Positions 53,701 through 64,000 of a stretch of 64,000 nucleotides of DNA are shown here, one piece after another. Source of the DNA: Tilletia caries (taxonomy: Eukaryota > Basidiomycota > Exobasidiomycetes > Tilletiales > Tilletiaceae); contig JALUTQ010000041.1 in the NCBI GenBank assembly GCA_032718865.1, positions 1,488,001 through 1,552,000 on the forward strand, read 5' to 3'. Under the pieces are notes generated by a model. It searched no databases, was not told where the DNA came from, and saw only the letters and a program-made list of their open reading frames with translations. Each line of letters begins with the position of its first letter. Positions within the stretch are counted from its first letter, which is position 1. The position numbers and the translations under genes are program-made.

Positions 53701-54338
53701 AGTCTTCGCTCTGGGAGCTCTTTGCGAAGCGTATGCCGAGTGCGAAGGTGCCCGCTCCCACCAGTGCACGCCGCGTCAGGGTCAAGCACGGCGTGGCGAT
53801 GGTCGGGGATGGGATCAACGACTCGGTCGCGCTCGCCGCCGCCAACGTCGGTATCGCGCTCTCCACGGGCTCCGACATCGCCATCGAAGCGGCCGACATC
53901 GTCCTGATGCGTTCCTCCTTGCTGGACGTGCCCGCCTCGCTCCTGCTCTCCCGTCGGATCTTCGTGCAGATCAAGCTGAACTTCATCTGGGCGAGTGTGT
54001 ATAATTTGGTCGGGATCCCGCTTGCGATGGGTTTTGGACTGCCGTGGGGTGTGTATTTGCATCCGATGATGGCGGGCGCGGCGATGGCGGGCAGTTCGGT
54101 TAGTGTGGTTGTCAGTAGTCTGACGCTGAAGTGGTGGAGGCGGCCGGCGTACCTTGATGGGGTTGGGGCGGGCCGATCTGGCGAGGCACATGTGGTCGTC
54201 GGCCAGGGTGCTGGTGGAGGAAGGAGGAGATGGCGGGCTTTCGGTTCGGGGATCGTTGGCTTGCTCGATTGGAGGGGGAGTGGGACGGGGAGGAGGCGGG
54301 AGACGGAGTACGCGTATCAGCCCATTGAGATGGCGTGA
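50782..54338 (+). CDS. CCC2: Copper-transporting P1B-type ATPase (Ccc2/ATP7 family)
   Basis: Two exons, 50782-50946 and 51027-54338 (intron GTAAGC...ACACAG), 1158 residues. The first heavy-metal domain has 'TVGGMTCGACVE' (Cys 50 and 53); the codon after the motif is where the intron lies. A second ferredoxin-like domain (about residues 125-190) lacks the CxxC. The pump core shows 'STVDESMVTGEP' (about 413), the metal-binding 'VACPCALGLSTPTA' (about 541), 'MFDKTGTLTEG' with the phosphorylated Asp (about 585), the SEHPLGHA nucleotide-domain motif and 'VAMVGDGINDSVAL' (about 983). It moves Cu(I) into the Golgi for loading of multicopper enzymes such as the ferroxidase of iron uptake. Two acidic or Ser-rich inserts enlarge the nucleotide-binding domain. 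The C-terminal tail is Gly/Arg-rich. Confidence 0.93.
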
Positions 54339-54569
54339 ATTTCGATCATCAGTTGGAAATGGACCTTCACCTACTCACTTTCCGAGTTGACGATACTCGT
54401 GTCGTCCTGCGTCCTGCGTACACGCCATTTACGATGCGAGGATACTCATGGAGAGGCAAGTACTATAGCGGACGCTCCGAGAGTGCGAGTTCAGCGAAGT
54501 TGATGAAGTCAAATGCAACTGACTGGTTTAGATTTCACTAAACAGAAAATGTAGGAGTTATTGCAAAAT

Positions 54570-54661
54570 GACAATCTGTCCGAGAGGTTAAGGAGACTGA
54601 CTTGAATACAGCAGCAGATCAGTTGGGTTTACCCGCACAGGTTCGAATCCTGTGGTTGTCG
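54570..54661 (+). tRNA. tRNA-Ser (anticodon TGA) with an 11-nt intron
   Basis: The cloverleaf folds well: acceptor GACAATC with GGTTGTC, D-stem TCC/GGA with AGGTTAA loop, anticodon stem ACTGA/TCAGT, a class II variable arm (GGG TTTA CCC) and T-arm ACAGG-TTCGAAT-CCTGT. Anticodon TGA is at 54603-54605. An 11-nt intron (54607-54617) lies one base 3' of the anticodon, the canonical site. The discriminator base is G at 54661, and a T7 run (54666-54672) is the Pol III terminator. Confidence 0.93.
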
Positions 54662-55080
54662 AATCTTTTTTTCCTTTCGGGATCCCTTTTTGGCAAGGGA
54701 GGCATGTGCAAGACGCCGAATTCGGGAACACGTCGCGTCGCGTCTCGTCTCGGTGGGAGAAGAGAACGCCTTTTGAAACTCTCTCTGTCCCAAATCTGTC
54801 TTCCTCATTTGGGGCACGGCACCAGTGTGAGCCTCCCTAATGCGCACTTTATGGTTGCAGAATTGATGTAATGTGTTCCTGTCCGCTTTGGCCCTCCCAG
54901 CGCGACCCTGTCCAGTGTCGTGACAGTCTCACAGCCTCACATGGACGGAATCCTTTTTGCCAGCAACAGCATGCATGGATGCGTCCTCCCGCTTCAGGCT
55001 GAGGCGCGGAACAATCATCCCTGGACCGTGGCCCTTTGCGGCGTCTTCCTTCAGCTGTATGTGTCCATTTGGACAGGTAC
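54662..55080. other. Intergenic, no gene seen
   Basis: About 420 bp between the tRNA and the small repeat element. After the oligo-T terminator there are only short ORFs without domain character. Confidence 0.4.
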
Positions 55081-55719
55081 ATACACCGCCAACCTTTTTA
55101 AATGGTCTAGGGAGGGTGGCGAGCCTGAGAGGGTCTGAAGACTGTCAGTGAGCGGTGTCTGAAGTCTTCTAGACCCCTTTTTCAAAAGAGTCTTCATAGT
55201 ATTTTGCGAAAATCATCTTCAGACCCTCCCTGAGAGGGTCATGAGAGTGTCCTGCACATGGGAAGGTCCTCAAAGCTTCCAAGGCGGAGGATCGTGGGAC
55301 TCTCCTAAGCAAATGAGGATCCTAATATGGTCCAGATGAAGACCCACAGGGACCACTCAACTCTAAGAAGCCCCAGAACGGCGCGATTCACCTGCTGCCG
55401 CGTCGTGGAGATGTTGAGTGTGTTGTGGGTGCAGTATATATTGTCGCAGTGGGAGTTACAGCATTGTGAGAAAGTCACGATAGCGCGCAGTGGTTAGAGG
55501 GTCTGATGCGAGAATGGAAGGTCTCGTGTTCGATCCCCGATCGAATCAAGAAATTTTTTTTAAACGATTTTTGTCACGTATGACCACCTCCCAGGATATT
55601 TCGGGTCAGAGGGTCTCAGTCGCGGGCAGGAGTGGCTACATGGAGGGTCCATCTTTGAGACCCTCTCACGACATTTATGTGAAGGGTCCCCAGGCCCTTA
55701 CGATAGGTCGGCGGTGTAT
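55081..55719. mobile_element. Possible small TIR or SINE-like repeat element
   Basis: Both ends carry a 15-bp inverted repeat, ATACACCGCC(A/G)ACCT (55081-55095 and 55705-55719). The interior is rich in GAGGGTCT and its complement AGACCCTC (about 55129, 55221, 55496, 55609, 55659) and holds a tRNA-like Pol III promoter. No clear target duplication is seen. Confidence 0.35.
55474..55560 (+). other. tRNA-like sequence with A and B boxes (pseudogene or SINE head)
   Basis: TAGCGCGCAGTGGTTAGAGG resembles an A box, GTGTTCGATCCCC is a good B box, and T8 follows. The acceptor and D stems do not pair (about four of seven in the acceptor), so it is not a functional tRNA. Confidence 0.45.
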
Positions 55720-56762
55720 CCATGTCGCCGGCTGCTGCGTCCACGCGACGCGGGGTGGGCGGAGCTCACGCGCCGCTCGCGATCGGCGACCTGCCAGACA
55801 ACCATGTCAATGAATTTTTATCATACGACTTGTCTGCTGTCTGCTGGAGCCTGGACTCTGGGATCTGGGACTTGGGAGCGCTGGAGCGCTGGGGACTACT
55901 ACTGGGGAGCACGATTTGGGTTTGGAGAAAGGGTTCAATAAAATCATCTCGGATGCATGCGTGCATGACAGGGCAATAGATAATTGAAGACCTTTGACGC
56001 TACGAAGGCAACAAGGTTGTGCTGTGTGCCCACCAAAGCATGTCTGCCTGCTCGCTGACCGCAAACGAGTGTGTGAGGGGCGAGGGGGCGAGGGCTTGAG
56101 GAACATGCATAAGCTCGCCGATGCCGTCGCGCTCCTCCCTTCCTGACCTTCCCACCTCGCGCATCATCCACTCACCCCTCGCCGTGTGTTTCAGGCGCCT
56201 GTGTCGCCCTTTGTGAGAGGCATCGCTGACGCGCTGACGGTTCTTCATCGCCATCAGGTCACCTCCATAACTCATTTACATCACACCCTACTCAAGCTCC
56301 CACTGTCTCCGTCCACTCTCGCTGAGGCGTAGGCGTGAGGATACATAAGGCGATACAGTACGTTGGCCTCATCTGCTCCGCCCCTCGTCGTCGTCGTTTT
56401 CCTCCTACCTCATCAAGCTCCATCTGTCGCGCGCCCCACCTTTCGCCGCGAAGGATAAAGACAAGGCAAGGAGGTAAGAAAAGCGCGAGGCTCCCCTCCT
56501 TAACTTGTAGTGTCGCTCATCCCTTTCCTCCGTTTGTGTCCGCTTTCTCATTCAAAGCCTTCAGCCTCCCCTTTCTGCCCGGACAGCCGCAAATTTGAAG
56601 GCCCAAACTCGCCGTACCTTCCAGACACGCCACCAGGAGCGGGCCGCTCCGATGCGATAAATAGGGCCAACAGACGCTCGAACCTCGACGTCCCAAGGCC
56701 ATGCCCATTATCGAATCGTCCACAACCTCAAGGTAATCGATCTGGCAAGCTCAAGAACGACT
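55720..56762. promoter_or_regulatory. Long upstream region of the Ser-rich gene
   Basis: About 1 kb with no confident gene. The last 250 bp are pyrimidine-rich and probably contain the promoter and leader of the gene starting at 56763. Confidence 0.35.
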
Positions 56763-59700
56763 ATGACCGCCCTTGTCCGCGATACCGACGGAACGCTGCA
56801 CGACGGTCGTTTTTACGACTCCCTCAAAGCACTCCAGGACCAGATCGCTTCTACTCCGTCTCCCTTCGCCTCTACATTCTCAAGTCACACCCTCCCTCGA
56901 AGTCGGCCCAGTCCGGGCTCCGATGGAGACAGTAGTGATAGTGGCCGCCAACTCAGGACTCGAACCCGATCCGGCCGGGCACTCTTACGACCATCGCCCC
57001 CGTCCTTTGACAGTGACGATGATGGCAGCGACTCCAGCTCCAGCACGAGCCACGACGGCAAGGGAACTACTTCCCGGAAACCCCCAAGAGGCCACATCGA
57101 AGCTGAGAATCTTCGAAACGACGCGTGTGAACCTCGCTCCTTTTTGGCAGGACAATCCCTCGCAAATCTCACAGATGAAGAGATGATCGAGGAACTGCGG
57201 TGTAGCCAAGCTCAGCTCGAGCCTCGCTCTGTGCACGGCACAGATGATCAGCAGACCGGTCGCATGACGGCACAGCGTCCGCACGCCACTTCCACCCATC
57301 ACAGACTTCTGCGCGCACATTCCTTGTCTGGTATGTCCTATGTGCATCTCGTTTCGCTCTGGTCATGATAAACAAGCTCTCTCAGCTAAAGCTTCCTATA
57401 CTTCCTTCATGCTTCTTCAGACAATACACCATTGTCGTCGCCGACGGCGTTCGCGGACTTGGGGCGTTATCAGCGTCTCACCCCTTCTCAGCAAAGTCAT
57501 GCCCCATCAGGACTCACGTCTCAACCCATCTCATCTTCGATATCGATGCCATTCAAAGCGGAACGATTGGCCGATAACTACGACGGCGATGACGGGTTTG
57601 CGTACGCTCAGACGAAACTTCCGCCGCGGCGCTCGCCCGAGGAACCCGTGCGAGAGCTATGTAGGCTGAGATGGAGCAAGGGTTCTCGTGATAACCCCGT
57701 CTCATCCCCGAGTTTGTCGTCCACAGGCTCTCCTGCCCTCTGTCCCGGAGATCAAGAGTCACCCTCGATCTCACCAAGCTTTCAGTACATGCCTCTGCCG
57801 CCAAGCTCAGCCCCGCCGATCGTCACTCAGACCAAGACAGGCCTGAATCTGTCGCGTCCGCCCAGTCGGGCCGCGTCCTCTTGCTCATCCAACGTAGATG
57901 CCACGCCTAAGGCTCCTCAAAGCTCGACATTCTCACAGTCTTCGCCAAAAGACTTATCGATGGCTCGCTCCCTGCGATCGCGAAGTCAGAGCCAGAGTCA
58001 GACGCATCTACAGTCCTTCCCCTCCAGTTCTTCGATTCGCGCCCGCGCTTTTCCCTTTGGGCGTAACCAACCAGAGCAGCGCGCGCGCGATTCCTCAACT
58101 TCGACAATGGCGCGCGGTCCAACCTCGGCGAAGGACAGTCCCAAGTCAGACGCTTCGCTGAACGACGAATGGGCCTCGAGTTTTACTTCCTTTGTTGATC
58201 TGCAAAATTCAGCCCGGGCTAGATTGCGAGCCGCCATGGTCTCAGCGTCGTCTTCACCCTCAACTGGAGCGTCTGGTGCTCCGTCTTCACGGAGCTCAAT
58301 AGCGGAGACGGGCAGGGACGACATGCCGGCTCGAGTGCGGAGTGCTAGTGTAGGAAATCACCACATCACTTCCGTGACCGGATCACACAGCCCGGTGAAT
58401 CTGAACCTCGCCCTGGGCTCAGGGCCAAACGCACCTCTGCCCGGCTTTGGGGGACGTTGGTTTGACGAAGAGGCGCGCAGACTCATTTCGCACAGCTCTT
58501 CCGCTATAACTTCGATATCGAGGCAGACCGGTGGGGCGAAAGCCTCACCGTCACCCTCGCAGTCGCCTCGCTTGAGCGAACTGATTCTGGGTTCGCTCCG
58601 ACCGGGTTCTCGGACACATTCGCCGTTGCCCGCCCAGGAGCCCTCGCTTGCAGGTTCTCCCATCCTGAAGGCAAGAGGAGTGGTTCAATCTCAGACGGGC
58701 ACATCGCCGCGATCGCAACCGGTGAAGCTGCTCAGTCGGTCTTTGGCGGTCGGACGCAGCGAAACTGGACAAAGGGCGAGCTTGACGAACGTTCGTGGCA
58801 CTTCGGTAGGCGCTGGCGAACAGAGTGGTTCCGAGAGCCCGGCCGCGGAGGAGCTTTCCTCGGTCTTCACTAGACCCGATCAGGACGTCGGCCCTTTAAC
58901 ATCGGTGCCACAGAAGCCTATGGGCCGCGCAAACTCGCCGGGCCCATCTGCAACTCAAAGTCGATCGCTGCGGTATCGTACATCGTTGCAGTTATCCCTC
59001 CCCCAGCCAGGGCTACCCTCCTTTCCTGGTGCGGTCGCGTATCAGCCGGCAGATGCTCTCGGTCTCGTCCTCGGTGGAGATGGGTTCTCAGGGCAGCCAG
59101 GGTACATGCCCTCTGTGCTTCCCCCCATTCCGCCGACTCCGGCTGCGTTGGTGGAAGACGAGGACGGTCAGGGTGCGATGGGGTCTGAGCCGCAGGCGGG
59201 AGAGTCGGGCTTGGCGCTCGGTTTGAGTTTGGCGACGTCAGACAACACGGGATTTTCAGCCTCGTCCCCTCCCTACCAAGCATCAGCGCCGGGAGCCCTC
59301 GATGAAAGTTACTTCCCGCCCCTGCCCCAACCTCTCCCTGGGCCCAGTTCTTTTACGCCACCCGTCCCATTACGTGCTGCGAGCGTATCGCTATCGCGCG
59401 TCTTCCGCCGTCGCGTCCTCAGTGATGCCGCAAATACGCCCACTGACACCGCCAGCCCAACTTTCTCTGCCCAGGGGACGCCTTCGGACGGGTTCAGCTG
59501 CAGCAGTGGAGGCAACAGCAGTGACGTGGCTGTGCACACGGGCCATTTTGACGGAGTCATGGAATCACCCATGCAGATGGGAAACCTGAAGCGGATCCTC
59601 ACTCGTACCAAGCGTTCATTCACCACCGGCACGAGTACGACAATCGCATCGAATGGGATGATGACGCCGGTCTCGACTCCGCGCTCTGCTGGTACGACTT

Positions 59701-60797
59701 CATCATCACTTTCGCTCCCCTCCACAGTACTCTTTTCCCCGATTCCTTTGGCCACCCCTGTCCAGACGGATTCTGCGTCGGGAACCTGGGAGACCAAGAG
59801 GAAAGATAGAGCGCGGAATCGACCGAGGGACTCCTTGGAGCTGAAGCGGAAGGGCAGCGTCCGTTCTGCACACGATGGTGTGTCATCGTCCAAGCATAGA
59901 GGGATGCTTTCTGAAGATGGACGACCGTGGATGTTCGGATCTGGCTTGGTTCAGAATGCAGAAGGCGCCCAAGATGGCCAGTCTTCGGCAACTTCGCTAC
60001 CGCTCGCACTTCCTTATCCGCTCGCTCGAACCACATCATCTCTGAACCTGCTCGGCGCTCCATCGACACATCCTGACACAGACTCGGAGGGAGCCTGTGA
60101 ATGGATGAGCTCGCCGGTGCTAGGCTTGCACCTTGAGCGCGAGCATGGTGAAGCTTTGCAGGGCAAAGAGAGGCAAAAAGGTGCGGCGGACAAGACAGGC
60201 GGCAGCGACAATGAGAGCAGTCGGGCACGGCTATGGAAGAAGATCGGACTGGGCAGGCCCTCGGCGCGATCGTTTTCCATGTCCCGCACCGAGTCCAAGG
60301 ATTGGACTGTTGGCTCAAAGTCGTTGAGTGGCGACGAAGACGAGCGCTTCCGGACGCCGACAGCGCCTGTCAGTCTGGGACAAGCCCAACAGCATCAGTG
60401 GCCGTTAACGCGAAAGGGTTACGAACGTGGCTCTCTTCGTGGCGACGGATATCCTCAGGAGGAGACGATGGAGGAAGTGGACGAAGAGCGACTGGACGGA
60501 CACTCGCGAAATCTTGGCGATGTCGGGCGTAGGAGCCGTGCCTTTTCTTGCCCAAGACGAAACCTGACGATGCCGGCTACCTCTATCTACAAACACGACG
60601 AGGCCGAAGCGAGCTCGCTCGACCAGGCTGAGCATGACTTGCGCAAGGTCTGTTCAACAGGGGCAACCTCACCCGTGTCGGCTTCGCAGTCTCCTTCGCA
60701 CGACTTGATCTCGGCTTCGAAGAGGCAGATGCAGAATGTCGGGCTGCGCATCCGTTTTGGCGTCCTGAGGGCGAAGCGGCGCTGGGAGGAGGCGTGA
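56763..60797 (+). CDS. Large Ser/Pro-rich, mostly disordered protein of unknown function
   Basis: Two exons, 56763-57330 and 57421-60797 (GTATGT donor, CTTCTTCAG acceptor), 1314 codons; the junction codon GAC is split 1+2. The N-terminus 'MTALVRDTDGTLHDGRFYDS' is followed by Ser/Asp-rich sequence and a helical piece ('LANLTDEEMIEELRCSQAQL'). Most of exon 2 is Ser/Pro/Gly-rich. Short conserved-looking blocks include 'LKRILTRTKRSFTTG' and 'RARLWKKIGLGRPSARSFSM', basic segments surrounded by potential phosphorylation sites. The last 20 residues are basic. This composition is typical of fungal regulatory or scaffold proteins, but no domain can be named. Confidence 0.7.
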
Positions 60798-61582
60798 AAG
60801 GATCTGGACATCCCGGGTGGACACATATACGGCCACAGTCCATTTTCGAAGCAGCTCTTCAGACGATTCGACTTCATTCTGCGACAAATTATACACTGCC
60901 CGGCCTGGTCATTCGTCCTGGCTTGCTGCAACCGCTTGCTTTACAGAGACATCTTTGCCGTTCGGTACACGATGCGATACCAACGGCCCCCTCTCTCCAG
61001 CCTCGCAACATGGTTAATTATTTTCTCTCACTCTTCCCGGTCATCTGGTCATCTCCCACACACGACGGTAGAACAGTCACCGGGTACCAACCTTCCCTTC
61101 TTCTCCCTTGAAGACTTTCTTCGACCTCCATTCAGAGCGCGACCGGTCCCTCATCAGCTTCTTGCCGCGAGATCCTCTCGGTTACATATATCTGGCATAT
61201 ACCCCTGTACTGTATCCATAGACGGATTTTCTTCTTCTCCGAGCCCCCTGCTTCCTCCAAGAGAGCCTTGTTCAAATAGCGACGCACTGTAGCAAATGAC
61301 ATGGCTTTGACGATGATGATCTTTCCATGAACTTGGTCGTCCTGAATGCGATGGGTGCAAAGGTCGAGCGCATGAGCTTCGAAAGACGAGGTCTTCTTTA
61401 CCACCAACTCGATTCATTTGCGACCAAAGATCTGGCAACAACTCTCCTCAGAACAAGCAGAACGAGATTGCTCGGACGCGGAGGACTGCTTCTCTGGCTC
61501 AACGTCAAGGTTCCAAGCAAAGCGAGGCGGGAAAGCTCGCGGGAGAAAGGGCGGTGTGCGTCGTCGCAAAACCCACTTCAAA
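60798..61582. promoter_or_regulatory. Intergenic region, 3' flank and promoter
   Basis: 785 bp between two plus-strand genes. No ORF here shows coding character; 61327-61581 is open on the plus strand but has no recognisable product. Confidence 0.4.
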
Positions 61583-62758
61583 ATGAATCCCAGGTGAGCA
61601 ATCGAGTCCAGCCACCCGCTGCGCCTGTGCTGCGTCTGTCTGGCGGGACTGACTTTCGTCTTGCCGCCTTGCAGAGAAGACCTGGTTAGAGAAGCGCTCG
61701 GTGATGCGACGCTCCTTATCCCATACATCCTCGGCGAGGACCTCGCGTCTTTACCCGCCGAATTCACGTCAGCACCCGTTCTGGAACGCAAGCGTTGGCT
61801 AGGAAATCCTTCTGCCGCGGATTCGGCGGCCGGTTCGTCGTTGACGAGTCAGCTGTATGCTCCGGCCGGGTCTAGCCAAGACGACCTTGATTCAAAGACG
61901 GAAGCGGCGTTGCATGACTTCCGACTGTTCGCAGAACGGGCGGTTTTTCCAGCACGTCACGAGGCAAACTCATCTTCATCGTCTGGAGGAACGAGGTCCC
62001 AGCGGATTGTCTCGCCACTTCTGACGCAGAGACCACGATTTCGACGTCCTCAACCTGATGTGTTGCTGAGTGCGGTTCCGCTCCCGCTCGACGAGGATGC
62101 CGCGGCGACGGGACAAAAGACAGGAAGGAATGCATTGACGTTGCTCCTCTTGTACGAGCCAAACCATCAGCCTTCTACTCCGACATTCACCTTCCTCAAC
62201 CTCCTTCCCTTCCCGCTCCAATCTCTTCCGGGAGTATGGAACGAAGACGTACAGGCGCCTACGGCATCTCAGGGACACTCGCCCAGTGATAACGCTCCTG
62301 CGCAAGAGTATCACAATGATGGCGATGATTTCTGGAGCGGAGTCGATTCGGATTCCTCTTCGACTCGCAGCAAGGACGCGCCACAGCACGTAGAAGAAGC
62401 CGACGAGGACGAGCGATACTGGGCTCAATACAACGATGTTCAGGAGACGGGCGATGGCGACAATGAGCAAGGTAGCATGGGTGGTCGCGAGGTCAGCGGA
62501 GGCGGTTTATTGAGAGAAGGCGAAGGCCGCCGCCCTGCTCAACATCAACCAACCCATCCTGCCGTCGTGGAACCTAGATGGGAACCCGAGCGGGATACTC
62601 AATCTCACGACTCGGCAGCGGTGCAGGAAGTTCGAAGCCTGCTGGGTCAAGCTTGGGCAAGGATGACGGAAGCCATCCCTTCTTCGATGCCCCATTCTGC
62701 GGAAGCGCGGCGAACAATGGTCTTCACTCTCCTGGCTGAAGCCATGCGAGAGGAATGA
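61583..62758 (+). CDS. Hypothetical protein with an 11-nt first coding exon
   Basis: Exon 1 (61583-61593) encodes only 'MNP' plus two bases; exon 2 is 61675-62758. The intron has GTGAGC, a CTGAC branch motif and a TTGCAG acceptor. The product has 364 residues: 'MNPREDLVREALGDATLLIP' then a domain with 'ALTLLLLYEPNHQPSTPTFT', an acidic middle ('DDFWSGVDSDSSS', 'DEDERYWAQYND') and a C-terminal helix ('VRSLLGQAWARMTEAIP', 'MVFTLLAEAMREE'). The short first exon gives the only ATG near the start of the conserved-looking N-terminus. The family is unknown to me. Confidence 0.6.
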
Positions 62759-63329
62759 GAGGGGTGGGGCCGCAAGGGTGCAACCATCGCCGATAGCCAC
62801 TACACCTAATCTTCGATCCTCGATCCTCGATCCTCGTCTTCGATCGCGCCGTCTCGCCTCGCAATATGCCTCGAAACATACATACGTTCGGCCGTACTTC
62901 GCCTCATCTGCTGCTTACATAGCTCCTTCTCATCTTTTCCCAGCGCTAAAACTCGATAAATAGAGCGAGGCTCCTTTTGTTGGCCTCTACTTCTCTTTCC
63001 CCCAGTAAGCTGGACACCCTCACACAGACAGCAGGATCATTACCAGGTGGGTACTAGTAACCAGCGCCCTGCGCCAACAGTGATGTGCAGTGTGCGAGTG
63101 TGGCGAGTGGCGGGAGGATCGAAAGCGGCACTGATGAATTTCCCTTTGTCTTTTCCCGTCCCGTCGCAGAGTCAGATGATGGCAGATTCCAAGTACATAG
63201 ATCAACCCAACGGGAAGGAAAACGGGGAGATTGCGTCCACTGCATCTGCAGAACCAAGAAACAGCGAAGCCGAGAAGGTGAGCGTCGGGTCCAGCCCCTG
63301 TTCTGTTTGCGCTTGAAAGAGGTGATAGG
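62759..63329. promoter_or_regulatory. Upstream region of the sugar transporter gene
   Basis: The plus strand has a triple repeat of CTTCGATCCTCGATCCTCG type near 62810-62840. An ATG ORF (63176-63277) ends in a consensus GTGAGC donor, but I found no acceptor that joins it to the transporter frame, so it may be a 5'UTR exon with a short upstream ORF. Confidence 0.4.
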
Positions 63330-64000
63330 ATGGCTGAATTTTTGCGAGATGGACATCTTCAGATTTCGGCGCTGGATGAGGAAGGCCTCAAACATGCCTA
63401 CGGGCAAACAGGGCTCGCCGGCCTCATCGAAGACCGCCTGGTTCTTGGTATGGCCGCATTGGCAGCACTGGGAGGACTCCTTTTTGGGTATGTGCTCTTG
63501 TCGGAAAAGAGTTATTGCCACACACCGATAGAAAGAATGCCCCGCTGATTCTCCTTCCTTACCGCTGTGAAACGGACCTGCCCATAGCTACGACCAGGTG
63601 AGCATGATTGGGTACTATATTGACTACGATATAGGAGAAAGAGACATCTAACTCAACTCCTATCTCCTCTCCAGGGCGTCATCTCTGTGACTTTGGTCAT
63701 GCAACAGTTTACGGGTCGTTTCCCGCGAATCGACCCAGCTCAAGATAATGCTGCAGGCTTCTGGAAAGGTCTCCTCACAGCCATGATCGAATTGGGAGCC
63801 ATTCTAGGCGCAGCTTCGGCCGGTTACATCGCCGATCGATATTCCCGTCGCAATGCGATTCGAACCGGAGTGGCATGGTTCACGGTTGGCTCGGCACTCC
63901 AGACGGGCGCAGTGGGCTACGGTATGCTGGTAGTGGGTCGTCTCATCGGTGGCGTCGGTATTGGAATGCTGTCTATGACTGCACCGCTTTACATGTCTGA
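63330..64000 (+). CDS. MFS sugar transporter, N-terminal part (runs off the window)
   Basis: Three exon pieces: 63330-63487, a 10-nt microexon 63588-63597 and 63675 to the edge. The reading across the junctions gives 'ALGGLLFGYDQGVISVTLVM', the conserved first-helix motif of the sugar porter family, of which the microexon encodes the central YDQ. Further motifs are 'LGAILGAASAGYIADRYSRR' (the G-x-x-x-D-R/K-x-x-R-R loop between helices 2 and 3) and 'GRLIGGVGIGMLSMTAPLYM'. It should import hexoses or related sugars by proton symport at the plasma membrane. The start at 63330 is the first ATG in frame; a further upstream coding exon is possible. The substrate cannot be told from this part. Confidence 0.85.

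Noticed and set aside
1..64000. CRISPR arrays, bacterial operons, riboswitches
   Set aside because: The sequence is eukaryotic with spliceosomal introns. No regularly spaced repeats of CRISPR type were seen.

Overview
This window is nuclear DNA from a fungus, most likely a basidiomycete. It is GC-rich, and most genes are interrupted by short introns (roughly 50-130 nt) with GTGAGT/GTATGT-type donors and CTGAC-like branch sites. The proteome is fungal: a DPP4/Ste13-type dipeptidyl aminopeptidase, separase, a Ccc2-type copper ATPase, a DUF1640/MCUR1-type mitochondrial protein, F-box proteins, a cysteine-rich secreted protein and a sugar transporter. The cysteine-rich protein and the transposon content would fit Pucciniomycotina, but I cannot place it further from sequence alone. 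Exon-intron models below were built by hand from splice motifs and checked for reading-frame closure.

Layout. 1-0.6 kb: 3' end of a long-chain-base (sphingosine) kinase. 1.6-2.6 kb (-): ribosomal protein eL34, divergent from a NAPE-PLD/FMP30-type phospholipase (2.9-5.2 kb, +). 5.6-9.4 kb (-): large single-pass membrane protein. 9.8-10.2 kb (-): a partial small spliced gene. 11.7-13.7 kb (+): DUF1640 protein in five exons. 14.0-15.8 kb (+): two tandem F-box paralogues, followed by a hypothetical gene (16.0-17.2 kb, -) and a larger F-box protein (17.4-19.4 kb, +). 19.8-20.3 kb (-): small secreted protein with four cysteine modules.

20.58-29.40 kb is a complete tyrosine-recombinase (DIRS/Ngaro-like) retrotransposon. 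It carries gag-like, RT-RNase H and tyrosine recombinase ORFs and split direct repeats in the order A1 ... B1-A2 ... B2. A 5'-truncated LINE (25.85-29.06 kb) with a poly-A tail and a 6-bp target duplication sits inside repeat A2.

30.1-32.0 kb (-): hypothetical protein. 32.2-36.3 kb (-): six-exon DPP4-like peptidase. Its promoter was originally shared, over about 160 bp, with the divergent APC15-like gene (41.9-42.8 kb, +). It is now split by about 5.5 kb of DNA transposons: two related TIR elements inserted at the same 8-bp site, then a Mutator-like element inserted in the end of the second one, which in turn carries a TA-flanked MITE inside its broken transposase. 43.0-44.0 kb (-): mitochondrial ribosomal protein uL6m. 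44.3-49.9 kb (-): three-exon separase (about 1791 aa). 50.8-54.3 kb (+): copper P1B-ATPase. 54.57 kb: intron-containing tRNA-Ser(UGA). 55.1-55.7 kb: a small repeat element with a tRNA-like Pol III promoter. 56.8-60.8 kb (+) and 61.6-62.8 kb (+): two unrecognised proteins. 63.3 kb to the edge (+): N-terminal part of an MFS sugar transporter.

The host genes are unrelated housekeeping, regulatory and secreted functions; I see no metabolic cluster. The notable biology is the retrotransposon architecture and the nested transposon pile in the divergent promoter.
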